This document shows, piece after piece, positions 57,801 through 62,806 of a stretch of 64,000 bases of DNA. The position numbers and the translations under genes were made by a program. The notes below the pieces were generated by a model, which made no database searches, was not told the DNA's origin, and saw only the letters and a list, made by a program, of their open reading frames with translations. Each line of letters opens with the position of its first letter. The first letter of the stretch is position 1. The stretch comes from Cardinalis cardinalis (lineage: Eukaryota; Chordata; Aves; Passeriformes; Cardinalidae). The stretch is taken from assembly GCA_014549065.1 (NCBI GenBank), contig JACDOX010000004.1:13735662-13799661 (forward strand), read 5' to 3'.

Positions 57801-58484
57801 AATTTTAGAATTATATACTTTCTGTTTTCGTGAAGCATAAATATTGAAACATGAAATTTTAGGCTAATGTGATTTTTTTAATAGTGAAAAAAATGCTAAA
57901 GTGTTTAATAAATTCCAGGAAATTTGAAACTTGATATGCACATACAAAATGTACTATCATCTAATAAATCATGTCCTGTTCTCATTCAAGATCACTTTTA
58001 CACTGATTATTTCTTAAAATGAAATAGAATAATGGCTGTCTTACACAGCACAATACAATTCTTGAACTTTAAGGTAAAAGCATAGAAGAGGAGCAGAGTG
58101 ATGATTCTACCTCCTTTTTGCTCTCTACAAAGCAAAAGCATCCAAAACTTGTTACCTGCAGTCCCAAAATGGTAAACACTAAGGCAAGAATAGCTCTAAC
58201 TTGGAAGAAAAACTGTTTTTCCTGTATGCCCTTTGCTGCTACCCAGGCTTGATCACTAACTTACAAAAGATTTTAATGGCTACTCTCATACCTAACTTAG
58301 ATATAGGCAAAAAAACACTCAACATTTCAAAACATGTAATGAGACTAAAAAATTTGACAGAACTCACCATTTGTTGGAACAACAGTTATTCTGTAACCCA
58401 CTATTTCATCTGGTGGTCTTTTCCATGACATTTGAACATTATGTTCATCTATAATTGTAAAATTCAAGTCTGATGGTGGGTTAA
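1272..58484 (-). CDS. COL12A1: Collagen type XII alpha-1 chain, partial (45 internal exons of the NC3 region)
   Basis: Secreted FACIT collagen that decorates collagen I fibrils in tendon, ligament, muscle and skin matrix; its large N-terminal NC3 arm projects from the fibril. Exons in gene order: 58368-58484, 57548-57691, 56608-56664, 55666-55929, 55388-55552, 54764-54937, 53659-53949, 52833-53435, 51166-51438, 48648-48920, 47466-47738, 35593-35862, 33452-33718, 31382-31574, 29677-29798, 26916-27065, 26711-26830, 26026-26190, 25693-25839, 24929-25068, 23653-23782, 22470-22615, 22075-22204, 21149-21288, 20265-20394, 18745-18884, 18361-18493, 18233-18259, 17780-17922, 15554-15683, 14567-14706, 13339-13468, 12543-12685, 11510-11639, 10459-10601, 8911-9040, 8600-8719, 7821-7967, 6971-7087, 6407-6553, 6244-6318, 5561-5700, 3611-3734, 3275-3418, 1272-1436. 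Every border is GT-AG and phases chain without a break to 2,484 codons. Domain order (18 FN3, 4 VWA) matches vertebrate collagen XII long form and excludes collagen XIV or XX, which are shorter. Signal peptide, TSPN/laminin-G domain and collagen helices are outside the window. Introns not listed separately showed nothing recognisable. Confidence 0.97.
1437..3274. other. COL12A1: Intron within VWA4
   Basis: 1.8 kb between the third and fourth VWA4 exons. It contains an A18 run at 2201-2218; otherwise nothing recognisable. Short open frames here have no family features. Confidence 0.8.
2201..2218 (+). repeat. Poly-A tract (18 A)
   Basis: Eighteen uninterrupted A residues on the plus strand inside an intron. 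No retroposed sequence was recognised immediately upstream. Confidence 0.9.
3735..5560. other. COL12A1: Intron within VWA4
   Basis: 1.8 kb, AT-rich. It holds a pyrimidine-rich CTTT-type tract at about 3926-3964. Nothing else was recognised. Confidence 0.8.
3926..3964 (+). repeat. Pyrimidine-rich (CTTT)n-type tract
   Basis: An almost pure C/T run with several CTTT units on the plus strand, intronic. Confidence 0.75.
6244..6318 (-). CDS. COL12A1: Proline-rich linker before VWA4
   Basis: A 75-nt exon, phase 1 at both ends, encodes 25 residues (codons 2269-2293), beginning VLKPTEAPT, then a run of Pro and Thr, ending IPPARD. Such a sequence would form an extended rod between FN3-18 and VWA4. 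The coding strand is a C-rich run of CCN codons. Acceptor TTTTCAG and donor GTATGT are clear. Confidence 0.93.
6407..7087 (-). CDS. COL12A1: FN3 domain 18 (two exons)
   Basis: Exons 6971-7087 (117 nt) and 6407-6553 (147 nt), codons 2181-2268. It starts LYLNVTDLTTYKVGWD, continues CIRWSPHRSATSY, and in the second exon has EITIRGSETSHC and a strand-F EYNATVFVQT. Two N-glycosylation sequons are visible (NVT, NAT). Two Cys in one FN3 domain (LCIRW and SHCF) are unusual and could pair. The internal intron is phase 1, splitting a Gly codon. Confidence 0.95.
7821..8719 (-). CDS. COL12A1: FN3 domain 17 (two exons)
   Basis: Exons 8600-8719 (120 nt) and 7821-7967 (147 nt), codons 2092-2180. It starts VGLLPPQNMYITDEWYT, has strand-B RVSWDPSPSPVLGY and strand-F TYDVNVYAQYDSG. 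The internal intron is phase 1, splitting a Gly codon after YKPV. This differs from the phase-0 split of FN3-9 to FN3-16 and is shared with FN3-18. Confidence 0.95.
8320..8351. repeat. Short hairpin, 14-bp perfect arms
   Basis: Arms 8320-8333 and 8338-8351 are perfect reverse complements around a 4-nt loop (ATCA). It lies in the intron inside FN3-17 and is AT-rich. Confidence 0.85.
8911..10601 (-). CDS. COL12A1: FN3 domain 16 (two exons)
   Basis: Exons 10459-10601 (143 nt) and 8911-9040 (130 nt), codons 2001-2091. It starts LPRSGPRNVRVFDETT, has strand-B SVQWDHADGPVQQY and strand-F PYKITVVAVYEDGDGG, ending GNGRT. The internal intron (1,418 nt) is phase 0, after DEY, and holds a short 11-bp tandem repeat. 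Confidence 0.95.
10114..10153. repeat. 11-bp tandem repeat, about 3.6 copies
   Basis: The unit ATTCAATAGTA repeats three times without mismatch, followed by a partial copy. It lies in the intron inside FN3-16. Confidence 0.9.
11510..12685 (-). CDS. COL12A1: FN3 domain 15 (two exons)
   Basis: Exons 12543-12685 (143 nt) and 11510-11639 (130 nt), codons 1910-2000. It starts LERGTPRNIHVYNPT, has strand-B NVRWEPAPGPVQQ and strand-F AYSINVIALYADGEG. The N at 12588 makes one codon TAN; Tyr is expected from the family, since a stop would truncate an otherwise intact chain. The internal intron is phase 0. Confidence 0.95.
13339..14706 (-). CDS. COL12A1: FN3 domain 14 (two exons)
   Basis: Exons 14567-14706 (140 nt) and 13339-13468 (130 nt), codons 1820-1909. 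It starts KPLTTVKNLLVYDPT, has strand-B NVRWDHAEGSPRQY and strand-F PYTVTVVPVFPEGDGG. The internal intron is phase 0 after AEEM and contains a perfect 30-bp inverted repeat 174 nt past the donor. Confidence 0.95.
14322..14392. repeat. Perfect 30-bp inverted repeat with 11-nt loop
   Basis: Arm 14322-14351 is an exact reverse complement of arm 14363-14392; the loop is 14352-14362. Pairing stops sharply at both outer ends. It sits in the FN3-14 internal intron. No target-site duplication or transposon ends are visible around it. Confidence 0.95.
15554..17922 (-). CDS. COL12A1: FN3 domain 13 (two exons)
   Basis: Exons 17780-17922 (143 nt) and 15554-15683 (130 nt), codons 1729-1819. It starts APKSGPRNLQVYNATS, has strand-B TVKWDPASGRVQRY and strand-F PYAITVSSMYA. 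The N at 15591 makes one codon GAN, so Asp or Glu. The internal intron (2,096 nt) is phase 0 and is the largest inside any FN3 domain here. Confidence 0.95.
15684..17779. other. COL12A1: Intron within FN3-13
   Basis: 2.1 kb. It includes one old CR1 tail fragment near its right end (17491-17543). The rest is unrecognised AT-rich sequence. Confidence 0.75.
17491..17543 (+). mobile_element. CR1 LINE 3'-tail fragment
   Basis: The phrase AACTCAAAGATCTTTTCCAA followed by a TCTATGATTATG ending matches the closing part of bird CR1 elements. It is short and diverged, so an old insertion. Confidence 0.6.
18233..18259 (-). CDS. COL12A1: 27-nt microexon, linker between FN3-12 and FN3-13
   Basis: A 27-nt exon encodes nine residues, LPLVPITTQ (codons 1720-1728). 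It has a CCTAG acceptor and GTAAGA donor and is phase 1 at both ends. The introns beside it are short (101 nt and 310 nt). It is supported by continuity: the family has a Pro/Thr-rich linker of this kind between these two FN3 domains. Skipping would keep the frame and simply shorten the hinge, so it is a possible alternative exon. Confidence 0.88.
18361..18884 (-). CDS. COL12A1: FN3 domain 12 (two exons)
   Basis: Exons 18745-18884 (140 nt) and 18361-18493 (133 nt), codons 1629-1719. It starts QPVPAPVNLRITDIT, has strand-B RGTWDHGAPD and strand-F LYDISVTAIYPDESESD. The acceptor is TAATAG directly before AGCC; the alternative AG two bases later would break the frame. The internal intron (251 nt) is phase 0. 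Confidence 0.94.
18885..20264. other. COL12A1: Intron within FN3-11/FN3-12 boundary
   Basis: 1.4 kb. It has an 18-bp imperfect tandem pair at 19635-19670. Two overlapping short open frames at about 19288-19513 show no family features. Confidence 0.75.
19635..19670. repeat. 18-bp tandem duplication
   Basis: Two adjacent 18-mers starting TCTGGTTATAT differ at one position, indicating a small local duplication in an intron. Confidence 0.85.
20265..21288 (-). CDS. COL12A1: FN3 domain 11 (two exons)
   Basis: Exons 21149-21288 (140 nt) and 20265-20394 (130 nt), codons 1539-1628. It starts LPLPGPRGLTIQDVT, has strand-B NVVWDPAPGKVRKY and strand-F LYNVKVVAVYDEG, ending AEAVT. The internal intron is phase 0 between DVKE and VELD. 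Confidence 0.94.
22075..22615 (-). CDS. COL12A1: FN3 domain 10 (two exons)
   Basis: Exons 22470-22615 (146 nt) and 22075-22204 (130 nt), codons 1447-1538. It starts LPISSVRNLNVYDIG, has strand-B RVRWEPLNG and strand-F EYTLTAYVLFGDM. VNATVP gives a possible N-glycosylation site. The internal intron is phase 0, before MRVGPSV, and only 265 nt long. Confidence 0.95.
23653..25068 (-). CDS. COL12A1: FN3 domain 9 (two exons)
   Basis: Exons 24929-25068 (140 nt) and 23653-23782 (130 nt), codons 1357-1446. It starts GDLPPPSNLVISEV, has strand-B RLRWSPPPES and, in the second exon, the strand-F EYVVNVFSVVEDE. The internal intron is phase 0, after SPKQ. This 140+130 pattern with a phase-0 split recurs, with small length changes, through FN3-16. 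Confidence 0.95.
25693..27065 (-). CDS. COL12A1: von Willebrand A domain 3 (four exons)
   Basis: Exons 26916-27065 (150 nt), 26711-26830 (120 nt), 26026-26190 (165 nt) and 25693-25839 (147 nt) give codons 1163-1356. MIDAS parts are intact: DGSWS, the Thr of GGNTLTG and the Asp of LITDGKSQDD. Flanking Cys residues are at LECRTR and NLCNSV. All introns are phase 1. The third exon has the same length and position as the second exon of VWA1. The N at 26772 is silent (ACN, Thr). In the short form XIIB this is the first domain after the signal peptide. Confidence 0.97.
27066..29676. other. COL12A1: Intron between FN3-8 and VWA3
   Basis: 2.6 kb at the border between the long-form-only exons and the exons common to both isoforms. 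It contains an A17 run at 27850-27866. No alternative first exon or promoter could be recognised. Confidence 0.75.
27850..27866 (+). repeat. Poly-A tract (17 A)
   Basis: Seventeen uninterrupted A residues on the plus strand inside an intron. Confidence 0.9.
29677..31574 (-). CDS. COL12A1: FN3 domain 8 plus linker to VWA3 (two exons)
   Basis: Exons 31382-31574 (193 nt) and 29677-29798 (122 nt) give codons 1058-1162. The first carries ASPFKPPRNLRTSD, strand-B RVTWEPAPG and the LEEL turn. The second starts AGTTYKVNVFGMF and runs past the fold into a Ser/Thr-rich linker (TTLSDTTTEPF) ahead of VWA3. The internal intron is phase 2, splitting an Arg codon, unlike every other FN3 here. That intron contains a CR1 LINE. 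This is the last module of the long-form-specific cassette. Confidence 0.95.
30040..30894 (+). mobile_element. CR1 LINE, 5'-truncated
   Basis: The plus strand carries typical CR1 3'-half phrases (TGTGAAACCCCACCTGAAGTA, TTCAGCCTAGAGAAGAGAAG, GGAACTAGATGATCTCTAAG) and ends CATTCTATGACTGTATGATT. The reverse-transcriptase frame is broken by stops and shifts. It sits in the intron inside FN3-8, opposite to the gene. The left border is approximate. Confidence 0.9.
31575..33451. other. COL12A1: Intron between FN3-7 and FN3-8
   Basis: 1.9 kb with several ambiguous bases. Nothing recognisable. Confidence 0.7.
33452..33718 (-). CDS. COL12A1: FN3 domain 7 (single exon)
   Basis: A 267-nt exon, phase 1 at both ends, codons 969-1057. 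It starts VSPNARTLTVDNETEN, has strand-B RVTWQPAPG and the basic stretches YRARSGGRQ and LKRLKPRTTYD. The N at 33513 is the third base of an ATN codon, so Ile or, less likely, Met. The acceptor (CTGAAAAG) has only a short pyrimidine tract. It is the last of the one-exon FN3 modules. Confidence 0.94.
33719..35592. other. COL12A1: Intron between FN3-6 and FN3-7
   Basis: 1.9 kb. It contains the longest open frame outside the exons (34900-35391, minus strand, 163 codons), which I do not recognise. Next to the FN3-6 donor an 11-bp motif is duplicated (35563-35573 and 35577-35587), making two extra donor-like sites. Confidence 0.75.
35593..35862 (-). CDS. COL12A1: FN3 domain 6 (single exon)
   Basis: A 270-nt exon, phase 1 at both ends, codons 879-968. 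It starts ERGSPRNLVTTDIT, with strand-B GLSWTPAPG and strand-F KYRISVYAAYNSGEG, ending GEAFTD. The donor is GTAAGT; two further donor-like GTAATT sites follow within 30 nt of intron, and using either would bring in an in-frame TGA. Confidence 0.95.
36278..36785 (-). mobile_element. CR1 LINE, reverse orientation
   Basis: It begins with CACAGAATCACAGAATC, the reverse complement of the CR1 3' end, and continues with GTTGGAAGGGAC, GGGGAGCCTGTTCCAGTGCC and AGGACCCCCAGGTCC, all standard for bird CR1 on the minus strand. It has the same orientation as the gene. It appears internally shortened; its inner border is approximate. Confidence 0.92.
36786..36829 (+). repeat. (TTTA)n microsatellite
   Basis: About ten TTTA units directly after the CR1 copy, likely to vary in length between individuals. 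Confidence 0.92.
47466..47738 (-). CDS. COL12A1: FN3 domain 5 (single exon)
   Basis: A 273-nt exon, phase 1 at both ends, codons 788-878. It starts VRGNPRNLRVSDATT, with strand-B KLSWGAAPG and strand-F RYALTVSALYASG, ending EGETLE. Downstream lies the 11.6-kb intron, the longest gap between exons in the window. Confidence 0.95.
48648..48920 (-). CDS. COL12A1: FN3 domain 4 (single exon)
   Basis: A 273-nt exon, phase 1 at both ends, codons 697-787. It starts VKGAPRNLRITDETT, with strand-B VVGWAPAPG and strand-F RYEVSVVPEYQSG. The N at 48769 lies in a GCN codon and is silent (Ala). Its length equals FN3-3 and FN3-5, pointing to tandem duplication of a one-exon module. Confidence 0.95.
48921..51165. 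other. COL12A1: Intron between FN3-3 and FN3-4
   Basis: 2.2 kb. It includes a short old CR1-like fragment at 50774-50834. Nothing else was recognised. Confidence 0.7.
50774..50834 (-). mobile_element. Possible old CR1 fragment
   Basis: The sequence around GTAGAATAGAACTGAATAG followed by AAAAGGATCTAC and a TCATCTAGTTCAACTT phrase resembles the reversed 3' part of a bird CR1 subfamily. It is short and diverged. Confidence 0.45.
51166..51438 (-). CDS. COL12A1: FN3 domain 3 (single exon)
   Basis: A 273-nt exon, phase 1 at both ends, codons 606-696. It starts with the split Ser, then YVPAKNMVFSDIT, has the strand-B KVSWSPAG and strand-F TYAVSVISEYEDG, and ends GEETTLE. Acceptor ATACAG and donor GTAGGA are clear. 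It follows VWA2 directly in the protein. Confidence 0.95.
51439..52832. other. COL12A1: Intron between VWA2 and FN3-3
   Basis: 1.4 kb of AT-rich sequence. Nothing recognisable. Confidence 0.7.
52833..53435 (-). CDS. COL12A1: von Willebrand A domain 2 on one 603-nt exon
   Basis: A single exon, phase 1 at both ends, gives codons 405-605 and covers the whole domain. It opens ECSRGVD, has MIDAS motif DGSYS, the Thr of GGSTNTG and the Asp of LITDGKSSD, and closes SVCLRIEQELAAI. The N at 53098 falls in the third base of a CCN codon and is silent (Pro). The exon ends in a split Ser codon before a GTAAGC donor; open reading past that point is intron. VWA1, VWA3 and VWA4 are split over three or four exons, so this exon stands out. 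Confidence 0.97.
53659..53949 (-). CDS. COL12A1: FN3 domain 2 (single exon)
   Basis: One 291-nt exon, phase 1 at both ends, encodes codons 308-404. It starts VVEPPSNLVATQ, carries the strand-B RITWDPS and the strand-F EYQINVYAMKG, and ends KVQV just before VWA2. It sits between the two long-form-specific VWA domains, and only a 223-nt intron separates it from VWA2. It is the first of six FN3 modules (FN3-2 to FN3-7) that have no internal intron. Confidence 0.96.
54764..55929 (-). CDS. COL12A1: von Willebrand A domain 1 (three exons)
   Basis: Exons 55666-55929 (264 nt), 55388-55552 (165 nt) and 54764-54937 (174 nt) give codons 107-307. The metal-site (MIDAS) elements are intact: DGSWS in strand A, the Thr of GGNTMTG, and the Asp of VITDGK. 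A Cys near each end (RCSIS and LQVCSG) is placed for the usual closing disulphide. All introns are phase 1. The exons sum to 603 nt, the same length as the single VWA2 exon. VWA domains mediate protein-protein contacts in the matrix; this one is specific to XIIA. Confidence 0.96.
56608..56664 (-). CDS. COL12A1: Linker exon between FN3-1 and VWA1
   Basis: A 57-nt exon, phase 1 at both ends, encodes 19 residues (codons 88-106): an IQTGGPG start followed by a charged, Glu/Lys-rich stretch. It has no domain fold and joins FN3-1 to the Cys that opens VWA1. Borders are clear on the minus strand: TGTAG acceptor and GTAAGG donor. Because both ends share a phase, skipping it would keep the frame. The family has a similar short charged linker here. 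Confidence 0.9.
57548..58484 (-). CDS. COL12A1: FN3 domain 1 (two exons)
   Basis: Exons 58368-58484 (117 nt) and 57548-57691 (144 nt) give codons 1-87 of the window's protein. The first exon opens after a phase-1 junction: the first residue is a split Val codon followed by NPPSDLNF, which is the start of the mature chain in the family. The strand-B Trp (QMSWKRP) and the strand-F EYIVSI motif mark a complete fibronectin type III fold. The intron inside the domain is phase 1, splitting an Asp codon. This module occurs only in the long form XIIA. The exon carrying the start codon and signal peptide is not next to it. Confidence 0.95.
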
Positions 58485-59145
58485 CTGCAAAAGATTTATA
58501 CCAGGTAGATGTTTAAAATCTTGAACAAGTTTTGGCAAATGAATAAATAAAATAATGTTGAGCAAAGCTTACTAAAATTGTCTTTGCATAAATTTGTTTC
58601 CAACAAATATAAAGATATATTGTTGGAAAAAGAGTAAAATAAAAGCTGACAAAATATGACAAAACATTAAAGAGTATATGCATTACAGAGGACAGCACAG
58701 AACATATGTTTCTTGAGTTGCCAAGACATTCAAGAATGGCCAGCAAAATCAAGCACAATAGAAAACACATTTGGATACATGTACAATGAGTTCACAGATA
58801 ATCACCACATATGCAAACATTTCACATAACAATTAAAGGAAATTTTTTTACATGCTGGGTGCAATCTGTACAAGCATGCCAAATCACAACCTGCTTACAA
58901 TATCATGAGATCATTTAGGATGTGGAGAACACAGTACTCGTCTTAATTAGACATCAAAGACTTGATCAGCTTTTTTAATATAGTCTCTGAATATGATATT
59001 TCTTATCAATTTCACTGAATCTAGAAACTTGGCAGAGAAAATAAACTATTTAAAGAATATAGGAAAAGACTGGGCATTTAATGTTCAGTAAAACAATTTC
59101 TGTNAGGGCCTAGATAGGAATATACATGCAAAATGTATATCAGCA

Positions 59146-59171
59146 ATAATGATACACTGATGTATCATTAT
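59146..59171. repeat. Short hairpin, 11-bp perfect arms
   Basis: Arms 59146-59156 and 59161-59171 around loop CTGA. Intronic and probably incidental in AT-rich sequence. Confidence 0.8.
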
Positions 59172-62100
59172 ATTCCAAAATATGGAGAACTCCACCCCTT
59201 TGTTCCTAGAAGCCACTAAAGTGGCATACTTTGCATATAGCAACAAAGGATTTAGGAACTAAGGGAGTAATAAATGGCATTAGTAGTGGTCGCAATTTGC
59301 CAAAATATTCGAGCTGATGAGAAGTTCTCAAAAATAAAATTCTACCTGTTTACACCAGATTTCTAAACAATTTCAAAGGTGTAAACTATTGTTTTCATGT
59401 TCCCTTTGCAGCAGGTGTACCCATACTAATAGTAGCATTTTAACATAAAATGCCAGTATGGTTCCAAACAACACAATGGTTAATTATGAAAAGACAACAT
59501 CAAAATATATTTAAGGACATTTATTTTACAGAATTTATAGAAAACGGCAAAGAGGGCACCAGTGAACTGAACAAATGACTGCAAATAAAACTTGTAGGAG
59601 CTGATGACAGAAGTAACTGAACAGTACAGAAAGAAATAGTTTATATATGCTAATTTGCAGCATCATGCATACGTAAATGAAATGTTGATTATTGGTTTTT
59701 TAGCTTCCCACAATGGACAAAGCCTCCATGTACAAGGTTCATTACACAAAGACATTTCATAAATATTTTATAATGATATTCTCTTTTTAAAATTGTCATG
59801 CTTATTCATGCAGTATTTTACTGACTCACTGTCAGTGCATGGTAGGTGTATTATATATTATTGTTTAAATAGGTCTACAAAGTAAGATTAGATCCAGCCA
59901 TACTTTCCTTAACTACTAGTGAGAGAGTTTTGCAGGCATTTTTAAAAGACAGATCTTCTGTTTCATAGATCTCCATCATATGTCAGATTTCATATCAGAT
60001 TTGAATATCATTTTAAAAGCAGATAAAGTAGTAAATGCTAGAATGTTTAATTGTGAAAAGACATTGTCCAATTGCAAAAAGTAAAACTGAGCTAAAAATA
60101 TATGANATTTTTTTCCTTTTAATTTTCTGTAATTTCTGACAAGAGGATAATATGGCTTTATAATACTGATACAGTAGATAACACTAGTACTGAAGTAAAT
60201 GTTATTTTTCCTGTTGTCCATACACAGGCAGTGAGATTAGACCATTAACCTGCATGCACAGTTTACTCATCATTCAGTTTATGAGTATCACAATGCTAGA
60301 GATGGCAGGGTAGTTACTTAGTATCAAAATCATGCAACATGTGTTAATAGTAAAGTACATTTAGATGATAAGAATATCATTATAAAATATTGTTTCAGTA
60401 GCAATGGCTCAGGACAAATTTAATGCAAAGGCAGAGACAACTGACCTGAGCATGCTTTTAAAAAAATTCAGTACATGGAAAAAATAGCACCACCAACCTT
60501 GCAAGTAAATTGGCATGTTGCAGCAGAGACTTTAGGCTTTAACTGCTGAAGGACAGCAGCAGCCCAGCTTGTTGATATCCAAATGACCGGATTCCAGATA
60601 AACTGAAAAAGCTGACTGTGAGGAAAAGTCTTTAGCATTTTAAAGAATGTTTTTTCTTTTTATGAAAATTCAGATGTGGGTCTTGGCAGGTAATAAGAAT
60701 AGTACATTGACACGAGTGATGTATCCATTCATCCAGGTGATCATAAACAATGGTACTGCAGGGGAACTTGAAGGTCCCCTTGTCCATCCCACGGTCAAGA
60801 CAAGATTGGCCATCCTNTGTCATTCCTGACATGTTTTCCTCAGATCATTCTTAAAGACCTCCACTATTGTCAAGACTGACAGCTTCCCACAGAAATTGCT
60901 CTAAATCCTCATTGCTTTTATCATCATAGTTATTTCTGACACCTAATCCCCGCCTTCATTGCTGTACTTAAATCCATTCATTCTCAGCCTATGGCTGGCT
61001 TATCAAACTCAAGCACTGAATACTTCTCCAATAGAAATCCAAAAAGGAATCTTTTCTTGAAAAAAAAAAAAGCTCTTTGGATCCAATGTCATCAAAATGT
61101 CTTCCAGATGGCCTGTGAGCTTTTGATATTCAAACAGAATCTCCAAAACATCCATGGACCTTCACAGGGGTCAGATTTCACCCAAGTGAAACCAGCTGTG
61201 GGGTGAAGACCAAACCATGGTCATATGACTGAGAGTAGTAAGCTGATCTGAAGTACCGAAAAATGTTTAGATGATAAAAACCTTATTGTGATAATAAAAC
61301 AGGGCAACTGTAACTCCATCTCATTAAAATTTTTCTAGAAGGGAATTCACCAGTGGAAAAATAATACATTTGCAATACTGAATCAAACCAGAGTCTAGGA
61401 AAAAAATGCCCCTTGTTGTGGTAGGAGTTTTCTCCTTTACAGGGACAAACCTTAAAATTTCACTCAACAAAATCTTATGTGTGAGTGCAGCTTAACTCCA
61501 GCAAGCAGTCTTGATGTCAGGCTACTTNCAGCAATGAAGTTGCACCTATTCTTAGTGTAGTGACACTGCTGATCCTGTGTCCATCAAAATCCATGCCAAA
61601 CCTCCCACTGACTCGTCAAGGTACAGGATCATGATCATAATGTGTCATGGTGTTGTAGTATTGCCTTCATACAGTGATCCAACTGTTGATGCACAGAAAT
61701 GCATGGCTGCCCTACAGGTGTCCAGAGCAGCAAAAACATATCCTGCTGTACAACAATCATGTTTCCATAGCATTAATTTTGACCATCCTTAGAATTGTGT
61801 TATGATCATTTCCTTAACTGGATCTTCTATACTATGCACCACGAAAGAAGAACAAAAGAAAAAAGTCATATATAATATACTTTAAACCAGTATTTTGTGA
61901 TTTTGCCAGTTTTTGTGTTATATACATATGTAATTAAAAAAAAAAGAGGGCAAAGCATCTTTCTCATGCTATGCAGGTCTTATATGTCTTATATTAGCTT
62001 GTATTACTTCACAGGAAATATAAAAAATTTACAGCTTTTTGCAGATAACACAACGTGACTGCTAGAGGATCCCAACGAACACCTTAACAAGACAGAAATA

Positions 62101-62698
62101 AAATGTAACTGGAGTATCAAGTAATTTATATCTAGAACCAGATTTAGAAGTGATAGAAGTTGGAAGTAGCTACCATCCACAATCCCTATGTGAAACATAT
62201 TTTGTGATTCCATCATGGGAATAGACACAGTATAATTAGCATGTAAAATAATGTGTTAGCCCATGTTAAAATATCATACAATCTACAGAAGCTGAAGAGT
62301 AAGCTCAGCCTTACCATTCCAGTGATAAGGCCTGCTGAGGCTGGAAGGTGCCAGAACTCTTCATTTACTATTTTTTTCAGAAATGGCATGAATTTGGTCC
62401 AACTAACTAGATCATCACTCCAGTTAAGCTCCTCTGAAGCCTGCATTGCCAATGTGACAGGAATGACCTACAGCCTACAATTGTAGTAAAGAGCAACTTC
62501 TAAAAAGAGCAGTTCTCAGACTTGTTAGATACTCATTGCGAATCACAACACAGAAATATTGCCATCTGTATCTTTGCATTTTTTAATTTTATATATGTTT
62601 ATGAAACTTCTTCAAATCTGAATGCAAAGCTCATAAATGTACTTTAAAAAATTCATTTAAAACTACATACCTATACAAATAAAGACCTACATAACATA

Positions 62699-62806
62699 AC
62701 CCATATATATATACACACATTGTATGTATGAATATTTACCAAATTTTACACTTGTGTGCATATATATGTATATGCATGTGTATATACACTTACACATGCA
62801 TGTATA
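62699..62806. repeat. Alternating purine-pyrimidine TA/TG/CA tract
   Basis: Mixed ATAT, ACAC, TGTATG and ATGCATG units over about 100 bp, interrupted between 62726 and 62757. A degenerate dinucleotide microsatellite. Confidence 0.7.

Noticed and set aside
62213..62452. Minus-strand open frame ending at a GTAAGG donor-like site, considered as the missing signal exon
   Set aside because: It would join the FN3-1 exon in the wrong phase and has no signal peptide before the donor.
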